64,000 nucleotides of DNA from an uncultured Alphaproteobacteria bacterium (GCA_903934325.1 CAIZNH010000001.1:1-64000); one strand, 5' to 3'. Counted from the first letter of the stretch, positions 49,152 through 58,522 are shown. The notes: a model not told the origin generated them from the sequence alone. Program-made: numbers and translations.

Positions 49152-50665
49152 CCGCGCCCCGCCCGCTCAAGAGCATCGTGATCGTCGGCGGCGGCAGCGC
49201 GGGCTGGATGACCGCCGCAGCCCTCGCCGAAGCCGTGGGCCGCTCCTGCGCGATCACCCTGATCGAGAGCGAGGCAATCGGCACGGTCGGCGTGGGCGAG
49301 GCGACCATCCCGCCGATCCGCCATTTCAACCAGCGGCTCGGGATCGACGAGGCGACCTTCGTGCGCGAGACGCAAGGCAGCTTCAAGCTCGGCATCGAGT
49401 TCGTGAACTGGGGCAAGCTGGGCCACCGCTACTTCCATCCCTTCGGCCAGTATGGCGCCGAATTCGATAGCGTGCCCTTCTACCACCACTGGATGCACGA
49501 ATATCTCGAAGGGCGGGTGGAAGGCCCGATCGACGATTTTTCGATGTGCTGGGCGATGGCGAAGGCGGGCAAGTTTGCCCACCCCTCGCCCGACCGGCGG
49601 ATGATCCAGTCGACCTTCGATTATGCCTACCACTTCGACGCGGGGCTCTATGCCGCCTTCCTTCGGCGCTTTGCGGAAAGCCGCGGGGTGAGGCGGATCG
49701 AGGGCAAGGTGGTGGATGTTGCCTTCCGCGGCGAGGACGGCTTCATCGAGGCGGTCACGCTCGACAGCGGGGCGCGGATCGCAGGCGAATTCTTCATCGA
49801 TTGCAGCGGTTTCCGCGGGCTTCTCATCGAGGAGGCGCTGCACGCAGGCTATGACAACTGGCAGCACTGGTTGCCGTGTGACCGCGCCGTGGCCGTCCCC
49901 TGCGAGCGCGGCGAGTTCACCCCCTATACCCGCTCCACTGCAAGGGAGGCAGGGTGGCAGTGGCGAATCCCGCTCCAGCATCGCACCGGCAATGGCTATG
50001 TCCATTGTTCGCAGTTCATCTCCGAGGACGAAGCGGCCGAAACCCTCCTCGCCAATCTCGACGGCAAGGCGCTGGCGGACCCCCGCCCCTTGCGCTTTGT
50101 CACCGGCAAGCGGCGCAAGTTCTGGGAGAAGAACTGCGTCGCCATCGGGCTGTCGGCGGGGTTCATGGAGCCGCTGGAATCGACCAGCCTGCACCTCATC
50201 CAGTATGGCATCCTGCGCCTCATCGCGCTGCTGCCGGACAGCACCATGTCGCCCCTGCTGGCGCGTGAATATAATGCCCAGACATCAAGGGAATACGAGC
50301 TGATCCGGGACTTCCTGATCCTCCATTACAAGGCCAGCGAACGCGACGATTCCGAGCTGTGGCGCTACTGCGCGAACATGCCGATCCCCGACAGCCTGCA
50401 ATACAAGATCGACCATTTCCGCTCCGCCGGCATGCTGGTGGCGGACGGGCAGGAGCTGTTCGCCAATCCCAGCTGGATCGCGGTCTATCTCGGGCAAGGC
50501 ATCGTGCCGCAGCGCGCACCGGCGCTGGCGATGATGCGCGAGGGGGTTCCGGTGGCCGAGCGCCTCGCCCAGATCCGCAGCGCGATGGATGCGGCGGTGG
50601 CGGAAATGCCGTCCCATGGCGAATTCATCGCGCGACATTGCGCGGCCCCGCCGATTGCGGCCTGA
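49148..50665 (+). CDS. Flavin-dependent tryptophan halogenase-family protein
   Basis: 505 residues. The FAD motif [15 protein letters not shown], the halogenase WxWxIP motif (WQWRIP), the active-site Lys in GSFKLGIEF and the Glu in [10 protein letters not shown] are all present, so the enzyme looks competent for FADH2-dependent halogenation. In alphaproteobacterial and Xanthomonas sugar loci such genes accompany TonB receptors, and their real substrate is not known. It overlaps the LacI gene by ATGA. A second member lies at 54787. Confidence 0.88.
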   Translation: MTAPRPLKSIVIVGGGSAGWMTAAALAEAVGRSCAITLIESEAIGTVGVGEATIPPIRHFNQRLGIDEATFVRETQGSFKLGIEFVNWGKLGHRYFHPFGQYGAEFDSVPFYHHWMHEYLEGRVEGPIDDFSMCWAMAKAGKFAHPSPDRRMIQSTFDYAYHFDAGLYAAFLRRFAESRGVRRIEGKVVDVAFRGEDGFIEAVTLDSGARIAGEFFIDCSGFRGLLIEEALHAGYDNWQHWLPCDRAVAVPCERGEFTPYTRSTAREAGWQWRIPLQHRTGNGYVHCSQFISEDEAAETLLANLDGKALADPRPLRFVTGKRRKFWEKNCVAIGLSAGFMEPLESTSLHLIQYGILRLIALLPDSTMSPLLAREYNAQTSREYELIRDFLILHYKASERDDSELWRYCANMPIPDSLQYKIDHFRSAGMLVADGQELFANPSWIAVYLGQGIVPQRAPALAMMREGVPVAERLAQIRSAMDAAVAEMPSHGEFIARHCAAPPIAA

Positions 50666-50701
50666 GCCCCGCTTTTCCGCCAAAAACCTCTGCGAGAGCC
50701 C

Positions 50702-50727
50702 CGCGATGTTTCACGTGAAACATCGCG
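50702..50727. other. parS-like ParB-binding site
   Basis: The core TGTTTCACGTGAAACA (50707-50722) equals the near-universal bacterial parS consensus, and the palindrome is perfect over 26 bp (50702-50727). It lies in the 205-nt gap between convergent genes. ParB loading here would place the locus in the origin-proximal domain of its replicon. Confidence 0.8.
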
Positions 50728-50804
50728 CATGACGCCCCCATCTCGGCCCTAACTCGGGGTCAAGTGCGACCTAACACGGCAGCAAAATCGCCACCCCGAC
50801 ACGG

Positions 50805-50838
50805 AAAAAGGGCCCGCCATCGCTGGCGAGCCCTTTCC
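50805..50838. terminator. Bidirectional terminator between halogenase and TonB receptor genes
   Basis: AAAGGGC (50807-50813) pairs with GCCCTTT (50830-50836), with an inner GCCA/TGGC stem. A-runs on the left and T-runs on the right allow it to work for both converging genes. Confidence 0.75.
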
Positions 50839-50870
50839 TGAAACCCTGGTACGACCCGAGGGCGTCGTGA

Positions 50871-53654
50871 TCAGAAGGTCTTGCGGAGCGTCACGTTGAA
50901 CGTGCGGCCGTAGAGCTCGTGGCGGCTCGGGAAGTCGCCGACATCCGCACCCGCCGCGTTGAACAGGGTGTTCTGCGTCACGAAGGGCTCGTTCGTCATG
51001 TTGAACACTTCGGCCAGGATCTGCACCCCGTTGAGGAAGCTGCCCGGCTTGTCGAAGGTGTAACCGATCTGCGCGTCGAGGATGGTTTCCGGGCGGGCCT
51101 GCGCACCCGACAGCGAGCCGTCGAAGTTCTGCACTTCCGAGAGGAACCCGGCGCGGTAGCGCGCCGCCAGCTTGGCGCGGAAGCCGTGCTTTTCGTAGAA
51201 GATGTCACCCGACCAGGTGAGATCCGAATAGCCCGGGATCGCGATCGGATTGAAGTTCTGGTTCTGCACCTCGGCATCGGCATAGGTGATCGAGTAGAAC
51301 CCGCCGAACCCGTCGAGCCCTTCGGCCAGATCGCCGAAGTTGACGCGCAGCGTGCCTTCGATGCCGGTGATCTTGCCGTCGGCAAAGTTCACCGGACCGT
51401 TGAAGATGCCGGTCGCCACTTCAGGATTGGTGGTCAGGATGCCGCCAGCGCCGAAGTTCTCGATCGACTGGGTCAGATCGGTCAGCTCGCTGAAGTCGAT
51501 GATCCAGTCCGACAGGTCCTTGTGGAAGGCCGCGACGATGATCGCGGTGCCGGGCGAGAAGTACTTCTCGAGGCTGATGTCGTAGGCGACCGATTCATAC
51601 GGCTGCAGGAAGGGGTTGCCCCCGCCGAGGTTGAAGCAGACCACCGAGGGCGGGTTGAAAGCCACCACCCGGTCAGGACGCTGGTCGTTGTTGGTGTCGA
51701 CGCAGCTCTGGGCGTTGAAGCCGATGTTCTGGTTCGCCGTCATCTGGTCGAGACGCGAGCGGGTGATGGTCTTGGCCGCCGCGATACGGATGAAGGTGTC
51801 GGGCATGATCTCGAAGCTGAGGTTCATGCTCGGCAGCCAGTTGCTGTAGCTCGTGCCGACGGTGTTGGTCAGCCCGCCGCCGATCGTGCCGGTCGAGGAC
51901 TGGTCCGCATCCGAATAGCGCAGGCCGATATTGCCGCGCACCGGAACCGAGCCGAGATCGCCGTCGATATTGGCCTGGATGTAGAAGTTGTGGACCTTCT
52001 CGTTCACCACCCACTGGGTGTCGAAGGTGGCCTTCTCGACGCGGTAGGTGCCGTCGGTGAGGAAGGACGAGGGGTCATAGGCGAGAATGTCGTTGCCGAG
52101 CCCGCCGGTGTTGGTGCTGCCCACGATGGCGCTGGTCGGCACGGCCAGGCCGTTGCCGAAGGCGGCGGTGGGACGCAGGAAGCTCTCGTTCGAATCGAAG
52201 TTCTTCGAACGATCAGTGTAGAGCCAGCCCAGCGTGATGTTGTCGATCAGCCCGCCGTCGAATTCCCAATAGGCTTCGGCGCGCAGCTGGTTCAGCTCGT
52301 CCTCGATGATCGGCTGCTTGATGAAGCCGACCTGGCCCCACCCGCCCGGATCGGTGAGCAGGACGTTGGCCGGGTTGGTGTAATCGAGCACGCCGTCGAT
52401 CGAATAGGTCCCGTCGCGCGGGAAGGTGAAAGTCAGCGTGTCCTGCGCACCCGAACGGGCACGGCCGGTGCCGGCATAGCTTTCATAGTCGATGTCGTTG
52501 CGGTTCAGCGTCGAATAGCCGTAGTCGAGCACGAAGCCGAGGTTGTCGGTGGCCTTCCATTCAAGGTTGGCGCCGATCGCGAAGATCTCCGACTCGCTGC
52601 CTTCGGTGTCGGTGCGCAGGATCGGCACGACATTGCGATAGGTCGCGCTATCGGCAAACGGACCGCTGCCGGTCGCGCCGCCAAAGGTTGCACCGCTCCA
52701 CGAGGCAATCGGGGTTTCGGTGCCGCGGAAGATGCCGGAGTCGCTGGTGTCGGTGTAGAAGCTGTCGACCGTCAGCGAGACGCGGTCGGTCGGTTCGAAC
52801 TGCAGCGTACCGGCGAGCGAGGTGCGCTCGAAGGTGCGGCTGACCACGCCCTGACGCGGGTTGTCGGCCGGGTAGATCACGCCGGCTGCGGTGCGGCCGA
52901 CCTGGAACTGGTTGGTCTTCAGCTCGCGGCTGATGAACTGGGTCGGGATCGACTGCACCGTGACGCCCAGCGACCAGCCCAGCGTGCCGGCATCGTTCTG
53001 ATCGATGTAGGAACCGAAGAAGCGGTAGCCGTCATTGGCGACGTCCGGGTTCAGCTTGCCGCTGTCGTTGATCGTGTAGGTCGCCGATGCGGTGATCTGG
53101 CGCTTGTTCGAATCGAGCGGACGGATGGTGCGCAGGTCGACCGCGCCGGCGATGCCGATGGCGGCAAGACGGGCGTCACCGGTCTTGTAGACCACGCCCG
53201 AGCCGATCAGCTCGGAGGGGAACTGGTCGAATTCGATGCCGCGGTTGTTGCCCGCAGAAACGACTTCGCGGCCATTGAGGAGGGCCAGCGAGAAGTCCGG
53301 ACCGAGGCCGCGGATCGAGATCTGCTGCGAACGGCCGCGCACGCGCTGGGCGGTCACACCCGGCAGGCGGGCGAGCGTATCAGCGATCGAGATGTCGGGC
53401 AGCAGACCGATGTCTTCGGCCGCGATCACTTCGACGATCGAAGTGGCCTTGCGCTTGGCATCGAGCGAGGTCTGGATCGAGCTGCGGATACCGGTGACGA
53501 CGATATCATCGCCCTGGTCCTGTCCTTCGACGGCAGCAGCCGCCTGCTCATCGGCGTTCTGCGCGAGCGCCGGAGCCCCCGTCGCCGCGAGCGCCAGAAA
53601 GGTCGCGGCCCCGCACAGCAGGCGCGCGCTTACATTGATCCCGTTGGTTTTCAT
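50871..53654 (-). CDS. TonB-dependent outer-membrane receptor
   Basis: 927 residues: a signal peptide (cleavage near APALAQ), a short linker, the plug domain (DDIVVTGIRSSIQTSL, IAAEDIGLLPDISIADTLARLPGVTAQRV, ISIRGLGPDFSLALLNGREV) and a 22-strand barrel ending in the C-terminal Phe (VTLRKTF). The neighbourhood points to uptake of malto-oligosaccharides or another carbohydrate across the outer membrane, but ligand cannot be read from the sequence. It is divergent from the DUF6445-like gene and convergent with the first halogenase gene. Confidence 0.93.
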   Translation of the reverse strand: MKTNGINVSARLLCGAATFLALAATGAPALAQNADEQAAAAVEGQDQGDDIVVTGIRSSIQTSLDAKRKATSIVEVIAAEDIGLLPDISIADTLARLPGVTAQRVRGRSQQISIRGLGPDFSLALLNGREVVSAGNNRGIEFDQFPSELIGSGVVYKTGDARLAAIGIAGAVDLRTIRPLDSNKRQITASATYTINDSGKLNPDVANDGYRFFGSYIDQNDAGTLGWSLGVTVQSIPTQFISRELKTNQFQVGRTAAGVIYPADNPRQGVVSRTFERTSLAGTLQFEPTDRVSLTVDSFYTDTSDSGIFRGTETPIASWSGATFGGATGSGPFADSATYRNVVPILRTDTEGSESEIFAIGANLEWKATDNLGFVLDYGYSTLNRNDIDYESYAGTGRARSGAQDTLTFTFPRDGTYSIDGVLDYTNPANVLLTDPGGWGQVGFIKQPIIEDELNQLRAEAYWEFDGGLIDNITLGWLYTDRSKNFDSNESFLRPTAAFGNGLAVPTSAIVGSTNTGGLGNDILAYDPSSFLTDGTYRVEKATFDTQWVVNEKVHNFYIQANIDGDLGSVPVRGNIGLRYSDADQSSTGTIGGGLTNTVGTSYSNWLPSMNLSFEIMPDTFIRIAAAKTITRSRLDQMTANQNIGFNAQSCVDTNNDQRPDRVVAFNPPSVVCFNLGGGNPFLQPYESVAYDISLEKYFSPGTAIIVAAFHKDLSDWIIDFSELTDLTQSIENFGAGGILTTNPEVATGIFNGPVNFADGKITGIEGTLRVNFGDLAEGLDGFGGFYSITYADAEVQNQNFNPIAIPGYSDLTWSGDIFYEKHGFRAKLAARYRAGFLSEVQNFDGSLSGAQARPETILDAQIGYTFDKPGSFLNGVQILAEVFNMTNEPFVTQNTLFNAAGADVGDFPSRHELYGRTFNVTLRKTF

Positions 53655-54025
53655 CGAAACTCCCCTCCGCCAGGCGCATCATTCGTGCGCTTTTGCAGGT
53701 TTTTTCATAGCCTAGTCGGAAGCCGAGGTAAATCGCCAATCGCGCATCACTGTGCAAAGCGGCCTGCAATCTATATTTCTACTTATTTTCTGATGCTTGA
53801 TTGCATTTTTGGAGGCCAGAGCCCGGTGCCGGCGCGCGGGTTTTGCGGATTTGTTGCCGGATTGTCACAGTCTCGCACCTCGCCCGCAGCCTTGTGTTGG
53901 ACTGGAGCCACGCCGCCCGGTACCGACAGGCGGCCTTCCGGCAGTTTTGCAGATTATTCTGTTGTTTTTCATATGCCTGTTCTTACGCCTTGGCCGCCAG
54001 CGAGGCTTTTGTTAGGCTCCCGATC
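53655..54025. promoter_or_regulatory. Divergent promoter region of TonB receptor and DUF6445 genes
   Basis: This 371-nt, locally AT-richer gap contains no credible gene. TGCAAAGCGGCCTGCAA (53753-53769) is a weak dyad with TGCAA half-sites like the LacI operators at 44424. Its distance of about 100 nt from the receptor start fits control, but the match is poor. Confidence 0.35.
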
Positions 54026-54757
54026 ATGGCCCGACCCCCCGTTTCCAGCGCGAACACCGCCCCTCAGGGATGGACCATCACGCCGCATGACGCGCGCATT
54101 TCCGGCTTTTCATCGCAAAACCATAGGCTTGTTACGATAGACAGCCTGCTCGTCGACCCCGAACACGCCATTGGCCAAGTCGTTTTGCAAAATTTTGCAA
54201 GAATCACGCCGCAATATCCCGGGCTGCGTGCGCCGCTCGATCCGGAGGTGGGCGCAGCATGGCTGGCGCAGTTGGCCCCGCTGCTTGACCAGTGGTTCGA
54301 AACCGGCGGAGTCCGCTGGGAGATGCAGGCGTGGTTTTCGCTCGTCACCACCCCGCCTGCCGCGCTCGCGCCGATCCAGCGCCTGCCCCATGTCGACGGC
54401 ACCGATCCGCGCCAGATCGCGATGATGCTCTATCTCCACCAGACTGGTCACGGTGGAACCGCCTTCTTCCGCCACCGCTCGACCGGGCTGGAGGCGCTCA
54501 CCGCCGAGGACTATCCGCGCTATGCCGCCGCCGTGCAGGCCGATTTCGGACGCACCGGGCTGCCGCCTGCCGCCTATCCCACCGACGGCGCCCCGCATTT
54601 CGAGCGCACCCATGTGGTCGAGGGCCATTTCAACAGCGCCGTGTTCTATCGCGGTAACATCCTGCATAGCGGGGTGATCGACAATAATGCGCCGCTGAGC
54701 GCCGATCCGCGGGAGGGGCGGTTGACGATCAACGCCTTCTTCCGCCCGGCACAATAG
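54026..54757 (+). CDS. DUF6445-like protein linked to halogenase
   Basis: 243 residues, no signal peptide. Conserved-looking features are the N-terminal VTIDSLLVDPEHAIGQVVLQNFARITPQYPGLRAP, a Pro-His-Asp stretch RLPHVDGTDP, and later YLHQTGHGGTAFFRH and VFYRGNILHSG, giving an H-x-D...H spacing like that of 2-oxoglutarate/Fe(II) oxygenases. Genes of this type sit beside tryptophan halogenases and TonB receptors in sphingomonads and caulobacters. The assignment to DUF6445 is from memory of the family, and a dioxygenase fold is an inference. The next halogenase starts 29 nt downstream. Confidence 0.7.
   Translation: MARPPVSSANTAPQGWTITPHDARISGFSSQNHRLVTIDSLLVDPEHAIGQVVLQNFARITPQYPGLRAPLDPEVGAAWLAQLAPLLDQWFETGGVRWEMQAWFSLVTTPPAALAPIQRLPHVDGTDPRQIAMMLYLHQTGHGGTAFFRHRSTGLEALTAEDYPRYAAAVQADFGRTGLPPAAYPTDGAPHFERTHVVEGHFNSAVFYRGNILHSGVIDNNAPLSADPREGRLTINAFFRPAQ
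54185..54200. promoter_or_regulatory. Perfect 16-bp palindrome inside the DUF6445-like gene
   Basis: TTGCAAAATTTTGCAA is a perfect palindrome and differs by one base from the strong LacI-type operator at 44424-44439. It is within coding sequence, about 160 nt after the start, and uses AT-rich codons unlike the surrounding high-GC frame. Confidence 0.5.
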
Positions 54758-54786
54758 GCGGCGAAGACAAGACAACAGGGACAGGC

Positions 54787-56313
54787 ATGATGGAGAGCGC
54801 AGCGGTGAACAGGCTGGTGATCGTCGGCGGGGGGACTGCGGGCTGGATCACGGCGGCGGCCTTTGCCCGGCTGCTGGGCGGCAAGCTCGACATCACGCTG
54901 GTCGAAAGCGAGGCCATCGGCATTGTCGGCGTGGGCGAGGCGACGATCCCGCAGATCATCCGCTTGAACGCGATCCTCGGCCTGGACGAGAACGCCTTCC
55001 TGCGCGCCACCTCGGGCACCTTCAAGCTCGGGATCGAGTTCGTCGACTGGGGCAGCATCGGTAGCCGCTATCTCCACACCTTCGGCGACACCGGCCTGCC
55101 GCTCGGCAATGTGCCGTTCCACCACTATTGGCGGCGCAGCGCCGGAGCCGCGCCCGATCCCAAGGGGCTGTGGAACTGGTCGCTGCACCAGCTGGCCGCC
55201 GATCAGGCGCGCTTCGGCAAGCTCGACCGGGTCGGCAACACGGCGATGACGGGCCTCGCCTATGCCTACCATTTCGATGCCAGCCGCTATGCCCTGTTCC
55301 TGCGCGACTATGCCGAAGGGCGCGGGGTCAAGCGCCGCGAGGGGATCGTCCAAAGCGTCGAGCGTGACGGGCAGAGCGGCGATATCCGTTCGATCACGCT
55401 TCAGGACGGGCAGCAGATCGCAGGCGATTTCTTCATCGATTGCACCGGCTTTCGCTCGCTCTTGCTGGGGCAGGAACTGGGCGTCGGCTATCAGGACTGG
55501 TCGAAATGGCTGCCGTGCGACCGCGCGCTGGCCGTGCCGAGCGAGCGCCTGCCCACCCTCGTCCCCTATACCCGCGCCACCGCCAAGAGCGCCGGGTGGC
55601 AATGGCGCATCCCGCTCCAGCACCGCACCGGCAACGGCCATGTCTATGCCTCGGGCTTCATTTCCGACGATGCGGCGGCCGAGACACTGCTGGCGGGGCT
55701 CGACACCAAGGCGCTGGATGATCCGCGCCCGATCCGCTTCACCACCGGGCGGCGCGAGACCTTCTGGTCGCACAATTGCGCCGCGATCGGGCTTTCGAGC
55801 GGGTTCCTCGAACCGCTCGAATCGACCTCGATCCACCTCATCCAGTCGCATGTCAGCCGGCTGATCCAGCTCTTCCCGCGCTCGGCCCATGCCGATGCCG
55901 AGCGTGCGGAATATAACCGTCGCTGCGAAGCAGAATTCGCGCAGATCCGCGACTTCCTGATCCTCCACTACCACCAGACCGCGCGCGAGGATTCGGAGTT
56001 CTGGCGCTATTGCAAGCATATGGACGTGCCCGACAGCCTCACCCACAAGCGCGAGCTGTTCGCCGCCTCGGGCCGGATCGGGCGCGATGTCGATGATCTG
56101 TTCCGCGATGCGAGCTGGGTGCAGGTGATGCTGGGCCAGGGGATCATCCCGCAGGATTACGATCCCATGGCCGATCAGATGAGCGATGCGCAGCTCGCCG
56201 AATTCCTCGCCAACCTGCGCACCATCATCACCCGCAGCGTCGCAAGCCTGCCGAGCCACGAGGAATATCTCGCGCGCCACTGCCCCGCCGCCGTGCTCGA
56301 CGCCGCCGCCTGA
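54787..56313 (+). CDS. Second flavin-dependent tryptophan halogenase-family protein
   Basis: 508 residues, similar in layout to the gene at 49148. Motifs: GGGTAGWITAAAFARLLGG, Lys in [19 protein letters not shown] and EPLESTSIHL, all intact. It follows the DUF6445-like gene by 29 nt and is probably co-transcribed. The two halogenases flank the TonB receptor gene, and a terminator follows this one. Substrate unknown. Confidence 0.88.
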   Translation: MMESAAVNRLVIVGGGTAGWITAAAFARLLGGKLDITLVESEAIGIVGVGEATIPQIIRLNAILGLDENAFLRATSGTFKLGIEFVDWGSIGSRYLHTFGDTGLPLGNVPFHHYWRRSAGAAPDPKGLWNWSLHQLAADQARFGKLDRVGNTAMTGLAYAYHFDASRYALFLRDYAEGRGVKRREGIVQSVERDGQSGDIRSITLQDGQQIAGDFFIDCTGFRSLLLGQELGVGYQDWSKWLPCDRALAVPSERLPTLVPYTRATAKSAGWQWRIPLQHRTGNGHVYASGFISDDAAAETLLAGLDTKALDDPRPIRFTTGRRETFWSHNCAAIGLSSGFLEPLESTSIHLIQSHVSRLIQLFPRSAHADAERAEYNRRCEAEFAQIRDFLILHYHQTAREDSEFWRYCKHMDVPDSLTHKRELFAASGRIGRDVDDLFRDASWVQVMLGQGIIPQDYDPMADQMSDAQLAEFLANLRTIITRSVASLPSHEEYLARHCPAAVLDAAA

Positions 56314-56350
56314 TTCGAGACCGCCTGATCCAACACCGGATGCGGGCACA

Positions 56351-56387
56351 AAAAAGGGCGGCGTGGCATCCCACACCGCCCGTTTTT
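56351..56387. terminator. Bidirectional terminator between halogenase 2 and cytochrome c genes
   Basis: GGGCGG (56356-56361) and CCGCCC (56376-56381) with inner GTGG/CCAC form a strong stem with A-run before and GTTTTT after. Confidence 0.85.
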
Positions 56388-56404
56388 CGTGTCAGCTAAG
56401 AAGC

Positions 56405-56893
56405 TTACTTCTTGGTGCTGGCGAGATAGGCCACGAGGTTGGCGCGGTCCTGATCGTCCTTGATGCCCGGGAAGGCCATCTTGGTGCCGGGCATGAAAGC
56501 CTTCGGATCCTTGAGGTATTCGAACAGAACGTCTTCGCTCCAGGTCACGCCGCTGTTCTTGTTAGCGTCCGAGTAGGCGAAGCCGGCAACCTGGCCCGAC
56601 GCGCGGCCGACCACGTTGTAGAGCGACGGACCGACGCGGTTCACGCCGTCTTCGAGCACGTGGCACGAACGGCAAAGCGCGAACACCTTTTCGCCGGCGG
56701 CGGCATCGGTGGTGAAGCTGGCGTATTCGACCTTGGCACCGGCGTCAGCCGCAGGCGCGGCCGCTTCGGTGGCAGCCGGAGCAGCAGCCTCGGTAGCCGC
56801 AGGTGCAGGAGCTTCCTCCTTCTTGCCGCCACATGCCGAAAGAGTAGCGAGGCTTGCCAGCATGGCGGCCCCCATCAGGAAATTGCGCTTCAT
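56405..56893 (-). CDS. Lipid-anchored class I cytochrome c
   Basis: 162 residues. The N-terminus is a lipoprotein signal with lipobox LSAC near residue 20, followed by an Ala/Pro/Glu-rich tether (about residues 25-52) and a cytochrome c domain. The haem site is CRSCH near residue 75 and the axial Met is likely in MPGTKMAF; VGPSLYNVVGR is typical of the c2/c-552 group. It would sit on the periplasmic face of the membrane and shuttle electrons between the bc1 complex and an oxidase or the reaction centre. The ATG at 56893 has AGAGGA upstream. It is a monocistronic-looking gene. Confidence 0.9.
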   Translation of the reverse strand: MKRNFLMGAAMLASLATLSACGGKKEEAPAPAATEAAAPAATEAAAPAADAGAKVEYASFTTDAAAGEKVFALCRSCHVLEDGVNRVGPSLYNVVGRASGQVAGFAYSDANKNSGVTWSEDVLFEYLKDPKAFMPGTKMAFPGIKDDQDRANLVAYLASTKK

Positions 56894-57104
56894 GTCGTTT
56901 GTCCTCTGAACAATTAAGTCCTCCCGCATCCCGCGGGGGCCATAAACCAGTTTATCGGCCAAGAAAAGCAGGACTTCGGCAGCTTTGCGCAAACCTCGCC
57001 CCTCCCATTGCCGTAGGGGCTAAACGCAGAAGGTCGAAAGAGTTTCCAGCAAAAGCCACAGAGCATGATTGCCAAGCCCTGCGGCTGCGGTAAACATTGC
57101 CGTC

Positions 57105-57920
57105 ATGACGACACTTCCGCGCCTCACCAAGCTCGTCCTCGCCCTGCTGGCGTTCCTCCCGCTCTATTTCGCGGTTGCCGCGCTTGGCACCAAGATCGGC
57201 ATATGGGGCTGGCAGATCGGGCTGATGGCGCTGACGCTGGGCGGCGGGGCGATCCTGCTGGGGCTGACGGCGCTGATCGCGCTCGTATCGCTGGTTCTCG
57301 GGGTTCGCGCCAAGCCGCGCAGCAATGCCGTGCTCGGGATTGCGATCATCGGCCTGCTGGTGCCGGGCGCGGGGATGGCGGTGTTCGGCTCTGCGGCCGG
57401 AAAGGGCGCAGCCAATCCGATCCACGACATCGCCACCGACACCGGCAATCCGCCTGCCTTTTCGGCTGCCACCATGGCCGCGCGCGAAAAGTCCGGCGCC
57501 AATCCGCTCAATGATTACCAGACCCCGCTCGGCCAGATCGCGCTGTTCCAGAAGACCGGCGTTGCGCCCGAACTGGCGGTGAAGAGCCATGCCCAGATCA
57601 TCACCGACCGCAAGGACCGTCCGGCCCCGCTGCCATTGGGCGGCGCGAGCAAGGCCGAGGGTATCGCGGCTGTGAAGGCGGCGATGGCGGCGATGGGCCT
57701 TGCCGATATCCGCGCCGATGACGCCGCCGGCGTGGTCGAGGGGACGGCCGAGACCTTCTGGTTCGGCTTCAAGGACGATGTCGTCGCCCGCGTGGGCGAT
57801 ACCCAGATCGACTTCCGTTCGGTCAGCCGGGTGGGGGTGAGCGATCTTGGCGCGAACACCGCGCGGATCAATGACCTGCGCACCCGCACCGAGACCCTGC
57901 TGGGATCGGCCAGCCGCTAA
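57105..57920 (+). CDS. DUF1499 membrane protein
   Basis: 271 residues with three N-terminal hydrophobic helices (about residues 8-30, 35-62 and 70-95) and a soluble C-terminal DUF1499 domain (ETFWFGFKDDVVARVGDTQIDFRSVSRVGVSDLGANTARINDLR). Function not known. I chose the ATG at 57105, next to the first helix. It is convergent with the following gene, overlapping its end by 4 nt. Confidence 0.85.
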   Translation: MTTLPRLTKLVLALLAFLPLYFAVAALGTKIGIWGWQIGLMALTLGGGAILLGLTALIALVSLVLGVRAKPRSNAVLGIAIIGLLVPGAGMAVFGSAAGKGAANPIHDIATDTGNPPAFSAATMAAREKSGANPLNDYQTPLGQIALFQKTGVAPELAVKSHAQIITDRKDRPAPLPLGGASKAEGIAAVKAAMAAMGLADIRADDAAGVVEGTAETFWFGFKDDVVARVGDTQIDFRSVSRVGVSDLGANTARINDLRTRTETLLGSASR

Positions 57921-58522
57921 TCGCGAAAGGCTGACGCGGCCATCGCGCTGCGCTGGAACACGGTCAGCACGCACAGGCCGGCATAGGCATAGGCAATCGC
58001 TCCGAACCATGCGGGCCAGAGGCACATGGCGATGAACACCGCGATGGTCTCTGCCCCCTCGGCCAAACCCGTGGAATAGAAGAAGCTCTTCTTGCCGTGG
58101 GCCTCGGTTTCGGCCCCGCGCTTGCCCGCGATGACGGCAAAGGCGAGGAAGCTTACGCCTGTGAGCACGAAGCTGGCCACCAGCACCAGTGCAGGCAGGG
58201 TGTTGGCGGCGCTGAGGATGCCGAAGCCGAGCGGCACGCTGACATAGAAGGCAAAGTCCGCGACGATATCGAAATAGCCGCCGAGGTCGGACGGGCCTCT
58301 TGCCCGCGCGACCGCTCCGTCGAGGCCGTCGAGCAGGCGATTGGCGATGATCAGCGCAAGGCCCCAGCCGATGTGGCCGAGCGCGATGGCGCCCGCGCCC
58401 GCAAGGCCCAGCGCAAGGCCGGTGAAGGTCAGCGCATTGGCCGTGACCCCCGCCTGCGCGAGCATGCGACCAGCGGCATTGAGCGCCGGATCGATCAGCG
58501 GGCGCAGCTTCGCATCAAGCAT
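57917..58522 (-). CDS. CDP-alcohol phosphatidyltransferase family protein
   Basis: 201-residue integral membrane enzyme. The family motif DG-x2-AR-x8-G-x3-D-x3-D is present as DGLDGAVARARGPSDLGGYFDIVAD near residue 65, with several TM helices after it. It transfers a phosphoalcohol group from a CDP-lipid or CDP-alcohol; the acceptor cannot be told from sequence. It overlaps the nucleoside transporter gene by 8 nt on the same strand, so they form an operon. Confidence 0.88.
   Translation of the reverse strand: MLDAKLRPLIDPALNAAGRMLAQAGVTANALTFTGLALGLAGAGAIALGHIGWGLALIIANRLLDGLDGAVARARGPSDLGGYFDIVADFAFYVSVPLGFGILSAANTLPALVLVASFVLTGVSFLAFAVIAGKRGAETEAHGKKSFFYSTGLAEGAETIAVFIAMCLWPAWFGAIAYAYAGLCVLTVFQRSAMAASAFRD

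Noticed and set aside
50919..54140. A 1073-codon open frame on the plus strand, antisense to the TonB receptor gene
   Set aside because: It is a mirror of the receptor's codon bias: no family motifs, odd His/Arg/Gly-rich composition, and the opposite strand has a complete receptor with signal peptide and C-terminal Phe.
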